64,000 bases of DNA from Lysobacteraceae bacterium (GCA_021604725.1 BQJN01000004.1:1-64000); one strand, 5' to 3'; numbered from the stretch's first letter, positions 48,248 to 57,964 are shown. Made by a program: numbers and translations. The notes: generated by a model from the sequence alone, not told the origin.

Positions 48248-49147
48248 CTAGTTGAGCGTGCTCAACGGATCCTGATGGACCAGGATATCGGCGCCGGGCC
48301 TGATTTCAAGGACTGCCTCAACCACTCGGTCGACGATCTTGTGGGCGTCCAGCACGGGTAAGTGGTCATCCAGCACGACGTGCATCTGAATGATGTCAAT
48401 GTGACCGGAGCGGCGAGTCCTCAGATCATGGACATCATGCACGCCCGAAACCGATTCTGCAGCGTGCAAAATCTGTTGTTGAACAGCTTCTGGAAGTTCT
48501 CGATCCATCAGCTCTGCAATCGCCTCGCGAGCGATCGACCCGGCACTCCAAATGATGTAAGCCGCGATCAGCAACGCAAATACAGGATCAACAATAGCCC
48601 ACCCCGCTGCCGTTGCCAGCAATGCCAACAACACCAGAGCATTACCCAGGATATCGCTGACATAGTGTGCCGCATCGCCCTTGATCGCAATCGCGCCGGT
48701 TTGTGCATAAACATGCCGTTGAAATGTAACCAGAGCAATGGTCAAGCCAAGGCTGAGCAACATCACAGCCAGGCCCAACGGCAAAGCCGTGATCGGCTGA
48801 GGGCTTCGTAGCCGCTGGTAGGCTGCGAATATCAGGAACAAAGCTGAGGCGACAATCAACGCCGCTTGCAACAAACCGACCAGTGCTTGCGCTTTACCGT
48901 GACCAAAGCGATGGTCATGGTCTGGAGGCACCAGTGAATAACGAACAACCACGGCGCTGGTCAATGATGTCAAGCTATCGAGAAACGAATCGACCAACGA
49001 CGCCAGAACACTTACCGCTCCGGTCTGCCACGTGGCCCAGGCTTTCAATACAACCAACACAATGGCGACGCCAACCGATGCCGATGTGGCCATCTTTATC
49101 AGGTGTATCCGTCGTTGGTGCGAGGCTGGCTTGGTCGTTGCTGACAT
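48248..49147 (-). CDS. fieF: Cation diffusion facilitator (FieF-like) transporter
   Basis: ASLVDSFLDSLTSLTSAVVVRYSLVPPDHDHRFGHGKAQALVGLLQ; start ATG 49147. Confidence 0.87.
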   Translation of the reverse strand: MSATTKPASHQRRIHLIKMATSASVGVAIVLVVLKAWATWQTGAVSVLASLVDSFLDSLTSLTSAVVVRYSLVPPDHDHRFGHGKAQALVGLLQAALIVASALFLIFAAYQRLRSPQPITALPLGLAVMLLSLGLTIALVTFQRHVYAQTGAIAIKGDAAHYVSDILGNALVLLALLATAAGWAIVDPVFALLIAAYIIWSAGSIAREAIAELMDRELPEAVQQQILHAAESVSGVHDVHDLRTRRSGHIDIIQMHVVLDDHLPVLDAHKIVDRVVEAVLEIRPGADILVHQDPLSTLN

Positions 49148-49337
49148 GGCCAAATTGTAACGGCATCTGTTGTGTGGTGACGAAATGCGACTGATTACTG
49201 TTGTTGTTAGCGAAGGCCGCAACGATCAATGGTTAATGGAATCGTTAACCTTGAGCGAGAACAACGATACGAGCAGCATGATTCGTATATAATCTGTCGG
49301 GCTCAAAGTCCAAATTCTTTTCAAACGGAAGGTTGCA

Positions 49338-50126
49338 ATGAACAGGTATCTAGTGGGGTGTGCTGCCCTGGTTTTGTCGGGTTCCGTGCTCGCACAGAAC
49401 GTCTATGACTCAAAATTCGGTATTGGCGGCGGTGTGTTCTTTCCATCAGCAGACACCAGCTTGCGTGTCGACGCCAGCAACTCAGACATCGGAACTGGCA
49501 TTGACCTCGAAGGCGACCTGAACTTCGACAAGGACGACACAGTCGGTCGACTAACCGCGTTCTGGCGTCCCGCACAGAAACACCGCATTTTTGTCGATTA
49601 CTACGCCATTGACCGCAGCAGTCGCACCACCTTGAAGGGCGATCTGGAGATTGACGGTGAAATCTATCCCATTGATACCGTAGTCAACGCCAGCTTCGAC
49701 ACTACAGTGGTACCGATCTTCTACGAATACTCGATTTATCAAACACCGAGAACGGAAGTTGGTATTGGCGGCGGCGTGCACTGGCTGGATCTGGAGTTTG
49801 CAATCAACGCAACCGGCACTACCCTGAATGAGTTCAGCAGTGTAAGCGGCCCGTTGCCGCTGATTGGATTCAGTGTCGATCACATGATGACCGACCAGTG
49901 GATGTTCACAGGCTCATTGCAAGCGTTCTCGGCAAATGTCGGTGACTACGACGGCAGTATTGTTTCTGCTGCAATCGGGGTTGAGTACTGGTTCAACCGC
50001 AACTTTAGCCTCGGCGTCGGCTACGACTACTTCGACCTGGACGTCGACCTCGACAAGCAAGCGTGGACCGGCAACGTCAACTACGGCTATGACGGCGCAA
50101 ACCTTCGTATCGTTGCTCGCTTCTAG
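49338..50126 (+). CDS. Outer-membrane beta-barrel protein
   Basis: Signal peptide, alternating beta pattern, C-terminal aromatic residue (IVARF). Confidence 0.75.
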   Translation: MNRYLVGCAALVLSGSVLAQNVYDSKFGIGGGVFFPSADTSLRVDASNSDIGTGIDLEGDLNFDKDDTVGRLTAFWRPAQKHRIFVDYYAIDRSSRTTLKGDLEIDGEIYPIDTVVNASFDTTVVPIFYEYSIYQTPRTEVGIGGGVHWLDLEFAINATGTTLNEFSSVSGPLPLIGFSVDHMMTDQWMFTGSLQAFSANVGDYDGSIVSAAIGVEYWFNRNFSLGVGYDYFDLDVDLDKQAWTGNVNYGYDGANLRIVARF

Positions 50127-50146
50127 CTCACAATTGCCCGTTGAGT

Positions 50147-50167
50147 GATCCGCTCTCAGAGCGGATC
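50147..50167. repeat. Perfect hairpin GATCCGCTC-TCA-GAGCGGATC
   Basis: 9-bp stem read directly; lies 17 bp before the GGA-loop hairpin. Confidence 0.85.
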
Positions 50168-50184
50168 GAATAGACAATGAACGA

Positions 50185-50202
50185 CCGCACATGGATGTGC
50201 GG
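50185..50202 (+). repeat. GGA-loop hairpin CCGCACA-TGGA-TGTGCGG
   Basis: Identical to 21414-21431. Confidence 0.9.
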
Positions 50203-50258
50203 ACTGGCCAGCATGGTTACCGACTTTCTTGCCACGCCCCCGTGTGCTCACCGCGTTC

Positions 50259-51509
50259 TCAGTCTAAAGGGAGCTTCCCTCTATCGGTAACCTTCAATGC
50301 GCACAGGAATGACACCACGGCGGCAGCGCTGATGTACCAGGCAAAAGCCAGATCATCATGGCTGCGCTCAATCAACCACACGGCAACCATGGGGCTGGTG
50401 CCGCCCAAAACGGCAAAAGTGAGGTTATAGCTGACGCTCACTGCTGTGACTCGAACTGAGCGAGGAAAGGATTCGGTCATGGTCGCCGGGATTGACGACG
50501 CGAATACAGCCACCAGCAAAGCGAAACCAATCTGGCCAGAGGCAATCCACAATGCGTTCGGGTGATGCATCAGTGAAACCAGTGGATACGCCAATACAGC
50601 AGTAGCACCAATACCCAACAGCATCATGCGCTTGCGTCCAAACGCATCGGCCAACCTCGCCGACAGGGGCAGCGCTGCAAGAAGCACCAACATGGCCATT
50701 GTGTTGATGTCCAATGCAGTTGAGCGAGCCTCACCAACGTTTTTGATCATCCAGGTGACCGCATACACGAACATCAAATAGAAAGTGACGGCCAGTACTA
50801 CGTTCAAGCCGATCACTTGTGCCAAAGCCCTGCCATGGTTGCGGACAGCCTCGACCAAGGGAGACTTTTCTCCAGCGGCCACAGGATGTTCTTCCAGACC
50901 ACGACGAATGAAGTAACCCATCCCCGCGACCGCAATACCAGCCAGGAAAGCGACGCGCCAGCCCCAGTCATTCAACGCTTCGGGCGACATCAGGCTGCTG
51001 AGCAAGGCGCCGACCGCAGATCCCAACAAGATCCCTCCTGTGGCACCGAACATGCTCCAACAAGTGAAAAAAGCGCGTCGCCCGGGCGGTGCACGCTCGG
51101 CCAGGAAGACTATGGAACTGGTGTACTCGCCACCAACGGCCACGCCCTGCGCCATACGCATCAAGACCATCAACACGGCCGCCATCACACCCCATGTCTC
51201 AAACGTCGGTAGCAGCCCAATGCAAAAGGTCGGCACCGCCATGCACAAGACTGACAGCTTCAGCGCATGTCCGCGTCCGTAACGGTCACCGATATGGCCA
51301 AAAATGGCCGCACCTACCGGACGCATCAAAAAGCCGGCGGCAAACGCACCGAATGCAGCGATCAACGAAAGCATCGGGTTATGCGATGGAAAAAACTGGG
51401 TGGCGATCACTGAGGCGAAAAACCCGTAAACACCAAAGTCATACCATTCAAGAACGTTGCCAACCACCCCGGCCGTTATTGTCCTTCGCTCGCTCCACTG
51501 CTTCGCCAT
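50259..51509 (-). CDS. MFS transporter, metabolite:H+ symporter (MHS) type
   Basis: TITAGVVGNVLEWYDFGVYGFFASVIATQFFP...FLMRPVGAAIFGHIGDRYGRGHAL. Confidence 0.92.
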   Translation of the reverse strand: MAKQWSERRTITAGVVGNVLEWYDFGVYGFFASVIATQFFPSHNPMLSLIAAFGAFAAGFLMRPVGAAIFGHIGDRYGRGHALKLSVLCMAVPTFCIGLLPTFETWGVMAAVLMVLMRMAQGVAVGGEYTSSIVFLAERAPPGRRAFFTCWSMFGATGGILLGSAVGALLSSLMSPEALNDWGWRVAFLAGIAVAGMGYFIRRGLEEHPVAAGEKSPLVEAVRNHGRALAQVIGLNVVLAVTFYLMFVYAVTWMIKNVGEARSTALDINTMAMLVLLAALPLSARLADAFGRKRMMLLGIGATAVLAYPLVSLMHHPNALWIASGQIGFALLVAVFASSIPATMTESFPRSVRVTAVSVSYNLTFAVLGGTSPMVAVWLIERSHDDLAFAWYISAAAVVSFLCALKVTDRGKLPLD

Positions 51510-51569
51510 TGGCTGGTCCCCTTCTTGAAAATCATTGGCTATCGTAACTTACACCGGTGTCACACCCAC

Positions 51570-52517
51570 TTATTCCGGTTCAGTTGCTTTTAACCGCTCG
51601 CGCAGTGCCGTAAACGCTTCGGGTGCGTCGCGGTATTTCTCGTAGCTGCGGCTGTGATAGTCCATATGTTGCCAGAACTCTGTAGCTTCAGCATGGTGCG
51701 GGTCTGCTCCGGCCTCTATCAATGCCAAAGCATTATTCCAATGCATGCGGCGGGCCGCTATGGCGATGGGCGGTGGTTCGCCACCACCACTGACATCGGG
51801 GTCCGCTCCAGACCTCAGCAACAAGCGCACTTTCTCAGTTTCCTCGCCAAACTGAGCAACTACTTTCCACAACACCGTCCTGTCCTGCTGGTCGACACTG
51901 TTCGGGTCAGCACCGTGTTCAAGCATTGAGCTGAATATCGGCATTTCGATAATGACGTCGTTGTTCAAGATCAATGGTTCGGCGCCAACGGCATGCAGGT
52001 TCGGATTGGCGCCATGCTGCAGCAACATATCAATGGCCTGCAGCATCGCCTCTGATCGATTGAAGTAGTAACGATCGACTGCGATATCCAGCAAACGCAG
52101 TTCTCCACTGCCCGTGTCATTGATCAATTCACTGTGTGCTTGCAGCAACTGAGCGAGCATCTGGAGATCGGGCTGACTCAATGCAGCAGCCAGTGCCCGT
52201 CGTGGTGATTCATCGAAGTAGGCGCTGCCATCGGCCTGTGCCTTCATCTGTTGCGACCATTGATAGCCTTGCAACTGCTGATGGCCCCAATAAACGACCG
52301 GCAGCCCCAACACGCAAAGCGCGACAATTTGAGTTGCCCAGGTATTGATCAATGCCAACAAAAAACCCACTGTCGCCACACCGGCCAAAACCAGCGCAAA
52401 ACCGAAGGCCATACCCCGTCCCGCCGCATCGGACGATGAGCTGGTGAAAAATGTGACCGTGACCAGGATAAACCAACCGCCCACCGCGATCAGGTTGATG
52501 ACTTTGAGTGTCGACAT
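51570..52517 (-). CDS. Ankyrin-repeat membrane protein
   Basis: N-terminal TM segments; ankyrin-like units LLQHGANPNLHAVGAEPL, MLEHGADPNSVDQQDRTVLWKV, LLRSGADPDVSGGGEPPPIAIAARR. Confidence 0.8.
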   Translation of the reverse strand: MSTLKVINLIAVGGWFILVTVTFFTSSSSDAAGRGMAFGFALVLAGVATVGFLLALINTWATQIVALCVLGLPVVYWGHQQLQGYQWSQQMKAQADGSAYFDESPRRALAAALSQPDLQMLAQLLQAHSELINDTGSGELRLLDIAVDRYYFNRSEAMLQAIDMLLQHGANPNLHAVGAEPLILNNDVIIEMPIFSSMLEHGADPNSVDQQDRTVLWKVVAQFGEETEKVRLLLRSGADPDVSGGGEPPPIAIAARRMHWNNALALIEAGADPHHAEATEFWQHMDYHSRSYEKYRDAPEAFTALRERLKATEPE

Positions 52518-52604
52518 TTGGCGATCGTTGTTTAGCTTACTGTTGCCAGCGTACCGGAAACGGAAGATTTAAACGATCTACTCGCCGCAGTGTCACAGCC
52601 GATT

Positions 52605-52967
52605 CTATATTCGAATAGTCTGGCGCCGACGCGTGAGACTCACGAAGGCCGACAGCGCAACCAAGACAGTCAACGCACCGAACGAAGCGAGGCCGATCGT
52701 TGGTACTGGGATTGGCGCGAGTTGGCCAGGTGCGCTCTGCCAATAGCTATCGGATGTGTAGTGAGCGATGGACGTGGCATCAATGGCGAGTCTGACGCTC
52801 CCGCTGGTCGCGATAATTTTCTCCTGGAAAATTATTGCTCGTATCGTCCTGATACTCGTCCCGTTGGGACTCCCGCTGGTCGCGATAATTCGTTCCGGTG
52901 GTTTTTGTAGGGTGCCGTCCGTGAAGGCCATGCCGCTCATAGGGTGGTGTGATGTTGCGCGTATCAT
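52605..52967 (-). pseudogene. IPTL-CTERM-type C-terminal tail fused to hairpin-repeat sequence; probable gene remnant
   Basis: ...APIPVPTIGLASFGALTVLVALSAFVSLTRRRQTIRI sorting-like tail; upstream ORF residues derive from the 99 bp repeat. Confidence 0.5.
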
Positions 52968-53089
52968 CCTTGATACGCGTCGCGTAGCGACTCCCGCTGG
53001 TCGCGATAATTTTCTCCTGGAAAATTATTGCTCGTATCGTCCTGATACTCGTCCCGTTGGGACTCCCGCTGGTCGCGATAATTCGTTCC
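52798..53089 (-). repeat. Two perfect 99 bp direct repeats (52798-52896; 52991-53089) made of short hairpins
   Basis: CTCCCGCTGGTCGCGATAATTTTCTCCTGGAAAATTATTGCTCGTATCGTCCTGATACTCGTCCCGTTGGGACTCCCGCTGGTCGCGATAATTCGTTCC twice, offset 193. Confidence 0.92.
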
Positions 53090-53117
53090 CGACGAATTAT
53101 TGGTTGTTGGTCAGCGC

Positions 53118-53177
53118 CTGACAGTTGCGGCAGGATGCCCAATCTGTCAGATAACCAACCCGTGCATGGATGCACGG
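53118..53177 (+). repeat. Two tandem GGA-loop hairpins
   Basis: CTGACAGTTGcGGCA-GGA-TGCCCAAtCTGTCAG and CCGTGCA-TGGA-TGCACGG (53160-53177). Confidence 0.85.
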
Positions 53178-53271
53178 ACGCGGACGAAAGGGAGCGGGAG
53201 CAACTCGTTCACTTGTTATCGAGTTGCGGCTGTTGGCAGCGGCAGGGAAGCCCTGTCCAACAGATAAACAA

Positions 53272-53347
<76 letters not shown>

Positions 53348-53833
53348 AACCTGAATATCGCCCTTGACCAACAAGTGATCGCCGGTCTTGCGAGGGCGCG
53401 AAGTATAGGTGATGCGTTCACGTCTGGCAAACATGTCGGTATCGGATGTCTGTTCGATAAGGGGCGACCCATACCTTTTTACGCAAGGAGAAATGGAGCA
53501 CGGGAATCGTGCTTGGAGTTATCGAATAAAGAGCGGTCTCATTCCAATCAGCAATGTTTCTCATTAGGCGCGACGCTGTAGCGACAATCACGCCCTCACA
53601 CCTAAACACAAGTGCCTCCTTCTGGCAGCCCGCCATAGTTGCTCGAAGGCTTGGTGGTGCGAATGGCGGACTGCAACAGTCTACATTAGAACGAACACGC
53701 ATAGCTGTAGTAGTCGCGAACCGATCTGACACATTGCGATTCTGACAGTTATTGTGTTGTGTGTCAGATTGACTCAATGCTCAATTAGGCTTGATCGAAT
53801 GGCCAAATTCATGCGATTATCAGTATTGGATTT

Positions 53834-55672
53834 ATGAATAAAAACAAGGATGGTGTCCCCATGCTGAAGTTAATGCAATTTTTCGCGACGTTGCTTTTAA
53901 GCGTATCAACTGCTTCCCTCGCCGGGAATAAAGTAGACCCTATCGTTCTTCAAGAGCTTTCATCAAGCACACAGACGGGCTTGGTAGTCCATCTTTCGCC
54001 AGCCCAAGGCCAAACCGTTCAAAAAGCTACGGATGACGTGCTTAGATCTTTGGGGCCAAAAGCCAATTACTCAATTCGGTACCAATTCGACCATTTGGCG
54101 CTTGTTTCCCTTAATGGCGATGCGAATACTGTCTCGGAGCTGGCGCTCCATCCAACTGTCCAATACATCTCCTCCGATGGAGTTGTCCAAAATTTCATGT
54201 CAGAGGCACTCACAGCATCCAACACTCAGGTATTAATCGACCCAATTTCGATTGGAGGCTATGGGCTATCTGGCGATGGTGTTTCTATCGCCGTGATCGA
54301 TGGTGGGTACGATAGAACAAATCCTACACTCACAGCTGGTGTGGATCAAAATAATGAACGATGTTGGGATGCCGATGGCAATTGTCCCGCTGGCACCGGA
54401 GGAAATGGCTTCGCATCTTGGGGTCCTGGTGCCGCAGCCGACAACGGGACAGGCCATGGGACAAGAATGGTCGCCATCGCTCTTGACGCCGCCCCTGACG
54501 TAACAGTCATTGCGATTCGAGCAAATACTAGAACGGACAGGCTGAAGGCACTTGAGTGGATTATCGATAACCCAGGGCTCGGCATCGACATCGTTTCGAT
54601 GAGTTTTGGTATCGCCCTAAGACCAAACGAGTATTCGGAGCCAGATAAGTATTATTTCGAAGTCGAATGCGACTGCAAGTGGGCGCCCTATACCGACACT
54701 AACTCATACCCCTACACCGACCCGGCCATACGGTGGTGCGACGCCAGCGACAGGAACCAGTTGGACCTACATCACTGGACATATGCAACTCGTAGACTAC
54801 TCTTGGAGCAGGACATTTCAATGGTCGCAGCTGTTGGCAACTATGGTGAAAATTACTCATACGGAGACGAGCAAGCCCCGCCACCAGCTTGCTTGTCGAG
54901 TGCTATTGGAGTTGCCGCCTCCTATGACGACGATTTCCAGTCGCCCCCCCCCTTCTACTGGGCGTTTGACCCGGACCAAGGATTGTTCTGTCAGGATCCA
55001 TCACCGGTAAGTAAACATCAGATTCCGTGTTTCTCAAGTCTCCCGGTAGTCCTCACTGATGTATTGGCACCCGGTGCGATAATAACCACCTCTGCACTTG
55101 GAGGGGGCACTATGGATACCTGGGGCACCTCCGAGGCTACACCACAAGTTGCGGCATGCCTCAGCTTGTTGCATGAAGATGGAATTATTGATCCGTTTGA
55201 GTTGAGGGAAGCGATTTCCCATTCCGCCACTCAATCTGAAGGCTTTCCTGTTCTCGATTGTGAGGCAGCGTGGGAATGGGCCTTCCGGCCAGAATTAGAT
55301 TTGTCATTGGCCATCGAAACGTACGACAGTGGGATTGGGTGTTGGGGCGGAGCCACTGTCACCAACGTGGGCCATCAACCATTCACATCGGCTACGCTGG
55401 AGTTACAGTTTTCGGCCACGGGTAGTGTAACTTCTACCCCCCCGATTGAATTGCCGTCTGAGTGCACCTGGATAAACTCTGATTCGTTGTTGCAATGCTC
55501 ACTCAGCAACTTCGAACCAAACGACAACCTTGTACTTCAGTGGGTTCTCAACAGTGCAAATGCCGTCGATATTCGTTGGGAGATGGTAGGGTCCGACCCG
55601 CTGGATCCTATTAACGCGAACAACTTAGCCACACTCTCGACCTCTGTCCAGTGCGGTAACCCGCCAGATTAA
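53834..55672 (+). CDS. S8 family (subtilisin-like) serine peptidase
   Basis: Catalytic motifs VSIAVIDGGYD, NGTGHGTRM, WGTSEATPQVAA. Confidence 0.85.
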   Translation: MNKNKDGVPMLKLMQFFATLLLSVSTASLAGNKVDPIVLQELSSSTQTGLVVHLSPAQGQTVQKATDDVLRSLGPKANYSIRYQFDHLALVSLNGDANTVSELALHPTVQYISSDGVVQNFMSEALTASNTQVLIDPISIGGYGLSGDGVSIAVIDGGYDRTNPTLTAGVDQNNERCWDADGNCPAGTGGNGFASWGPGAAADNGTGHGTRMVAIALDAAPDVTVIAIRANTRTDRLKALEWIIDNPGLGIDIVSMSFGIALRPNEYSEPDKYYFEVECDCKWAPYTDTNSYPYTDPAIRWCDASDRNQLDLHHWTYATRRLLLEQDISMVAAVGNYGENYSYGDEQAPPPACLSSAIGVAASYDDDFQSPPPFYWAFDPDQGLFCQDPSPVSKHQIPCFSSLPVVLTDVLAPGAIITTSALGGGTMDTWGTSEATPQVAACLSLLHEDGIIDPFELREAISHSATQSEGFPVLDCEAAWEWAFRPELDLSLAIETYDSGIGCWGGATVTNVGHQPFTSATLELQFSATGSVTSTPPIELPSECTWINSDSLLQCSLSNFEPNDNLVLQWVLNSANAVDIRWEMVGSDPLDPINANNLATLSTSVQCGNPPD

Positions 55673-55838
55673 CCTAGTTAGGATTTATCTTTTGACGCCA
55701 GCCCAGATTTTCGACGCGTCGCTCAACCGAAGATCAATCCAGTACTCTCAGCTCCAGTGGGTGGGAAGGACATGCACCTCGTAGGACTGTTAGGTGTTCC
55801 ACCGAATGAGCCGGGTTTCGCGTAGCGAGGAGGTATTT

Positions 55839-57320
55839 ATGAAGCGATGCTTGCAGCAAGGTGCCAGCGCTTTTGACGCCAAAGTCAATGCGCCCAATCG
55901 ATGGGCCAACCTACTGCTATTGGCATCGCTGGTGCATCCCACCTTAAGTGTCAGTAGGCCAGTTGACGTGGACGTGATTGAGCTGACCCCAGGTCAACGC
56001 GTAGAGATCTCTGTCAGCGGCGTCTCTCCCTGCTTGGAAAACATATCGCCTCGACCCTCCAATGCAACCGCCAGCGAAGCGGGTTACGTTTTCGGAAATA
56101 CAACGGCAAATCTCTTTACTGATGTTGGGTGTACCTTTTCCACTACAACTTACTCCTACCAACTAACAACTTTGAACTGGCCCGCATCTGCCCCACTTCC
56201 AGCAGAAATGACCCTGCAATTCGAGCGCGGCGAAGGTCAGGCTCCACTGGAAGTTCAAGCGATGGCGAATGAGCCGGCGCTTTCAACGACGTTCCTTTAT
56301 GTGGGCGATGCCGAAGATAGCGCGATACATGTCATAAGAACCGATTCACTCCAAACTGCCAAGACCGTGCGCGTTCCATCGGGAACAATCAAAGCCAATG
56401 ACACGAACAGTCCCGACTCTATTTATTTTCAGCATCAGCGCGAGTTGGACGACGGCCATGGTGGACGAACGGTCACCAGCCTTGGGCATTTCAACCCACT
56501 GATTGCCGATTTCGTTGCTCAGGACTTTCTGGCAACGTTTGACCCTGACTTTTTGAAACAGGGTGAGATCAGGTACATTTCGGGTAATTGGGAGGATTCG
56601 TCACCCATCACAACGCCGCACGAATTGAGGGTGTCCGGACCTGGAGGTTACATCGACCATTACTTCGAGACGCCAACTGGACAGCTAGCAGCAGGCAGCG
56701 ATCGCGTTTTCCTTACCTTGCCTGACGACGACAAGGTTGTCGTGCTATCCGAGTACGCCATCCATAGCATGATCAGTATCGCTGGGGGGCCATTCTCTGC
56801 ACACCAATCCCGGTCCGGAGACATGGTGATGTTTGGTCTTCGAAACGGACGAGTCGCGCTCGTAAATCCATACAGCCTTGAAGTCACCCAGTCGCCGAAC
56901 GAAGGCGCGCCAATCCAACGCTTTACCGAATCGGTTTCTGGTCAACTTTTTGGACTGGGGACAGATGAGAGGGTTTATACCATCAACCCGGTTTCCGCCT
57001 CCACAGAGCCAATTCCAGGCATCGAGTCTGTCATCGGTGTTTCAGCGGATTGGGAATCTGACGATTTGTTCGTACTAACAGACTCCGTTGCCGGAAGCCG
57101 GTTGCTCAAGCTGGAGGCGAGAACGCTCAAGATTCTCGAGGTGAAAGAGCTAGAGTTCCGAGCACAGGGAATCGCTAATTACTCTTCCATTCGCTTTGTC
57201 AGCGCAGCGCCCAGTAGAAGTCAGCCAGTTGGCATTCCAACCCTGTCGTGGCTCACTGTGTGCTTGCTCAGTTTGTTGCTTGCCTGGTCTACTGTCGTCG
57301 TGTCCAAACGCCAAGTCTGA
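55839..57320 (+). CDS. IPTL-CTERM sorting-domain protein
   Basis: C-terminus GIPTLSWLTVCLLSLLLAWSTVVVSKRQV; start ATG 55839. Confidence 0.7.
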   Translation: MKRCLQQGASAFDAKVNAPNRWANLLLLASLVHPTLSVSRPVDVDVIELTPGQRVEISVSGVSPCLENISPRPSNATASEAGYVFGNTTANLFTDVGCTFSTTTYSYQLTTLNWPASAPLPAEMTLQFERGEGQAPLEVQAMANEPALSTTFLYVGDAEDSAIHVIRTDSLQTAKTVRVPSGTIKANDTNSPDSIYFQHQRELDDGHGGRTVTSLGHFNPLIADFVAQDFLATFDPDFLKQGEIRYISGNWEDSSPITTPHELRVSGPGGYIDHYFETPTGQLAAGSDRVFLTLPDDDKVVVLSEYAIHSMISIAGGPFSAHQSRSGDMVMFGLRNGRVALVNPYSLEVTQSPNEGAPIQRFTESVSGQLFGLGTDERVYTINPVSASTEPIPGIESVIGVSADWESDDLFVLTDSVAGSRLLKLEARTLKILEVKELEFRAQGIANYSSIRFVSAAPSRSQPVGIPTLSWLTVCLLSLLLAWSTVVVSKRQV

Positions 57321-57361
57321 GCGTCAATTCCTTGCACACCGATCCGGGCTCGCTGGCGGGG

Positions 57362-57964
57362 CTATGGCAGCCGCGCCAGTTGCTTGTCATGCAGCCGCGA
57401 CAAGCTCAACTGCGCCAATATCGCACCGGTCATGGCCAGGAACATGTCGGCTTGTGTGTCCCAGGGATCACCCTGTGTGCCAAGAAACTCATCGGCACCC
57501 TCGCCCATGATCAAGGCCGCCCACCACTCCAGCAACTCATAGAAAGCGCTAAAGGCCAGGCAAACACTGAGCACAAGGGTGAACAACCACTTGCCAGGTC
57601 GCAACGGCGAGGTTCGCAGCAAGATCTCACGTGCCAATATCGCCGGCACGAAGCCTTGCGCCAGGTGACCCAGGCGATCGTAGTGGTTGCGCGACAGGTC
57701 GAACATGTCCTGAACCCAAAAGCCCACTGGCACGTGAGCGTAGGTGTAATGGGCACCAATGACCAAAATAACGGCGTGGACTGCCAACAGGAAATACAAC
57801 AGTTGGGTCAGCGGAAACTGCCGACCAGTCAGCAACAGCAACGGCAATCCGACAATCACCGGCCCAGCTTCCAGCGCCCAGGTCGGCCAGTCACTTGGGT
57901 TAATGGCTGACCAGGCCAGGACAGCCAGGACGACGACGATGAGTGTGATGTTGAGCTTGCCCAT
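57362..57964 (-). CDS. DUF2238 (YjdF-like) membrane protein
   Basis: HYTYAHVPVGFWVQDMFDLSRNHYDRLGHLAQGFVPAILAREILLR. Confidence 0.85.
   Translation of the reverse strand: MGKLNITLIVVVLAVLAWSAINPSDWPTWALEAGPVIVGLPLLLLTGRQFPLTQLLYFLLAVHAVILVIGAHYTYAHVPVGFWVQDMFDLSRNHYDRLGHLAQGFVPAILAREILLRTSPLRPGKWLFTLVLSVCLAFSAFYELLEWWAALIMGEGADEFLGTQGDPWDTQADMFLAMTGAILAQLSLSRLHDKQLARLP

Noticed and set aside
52798-53089. Possible CRISPR array
   Set aside because: Only two 99 bp units with internal palindromes and no regular ~30 bp repeat/spacer pattern or cas genes.
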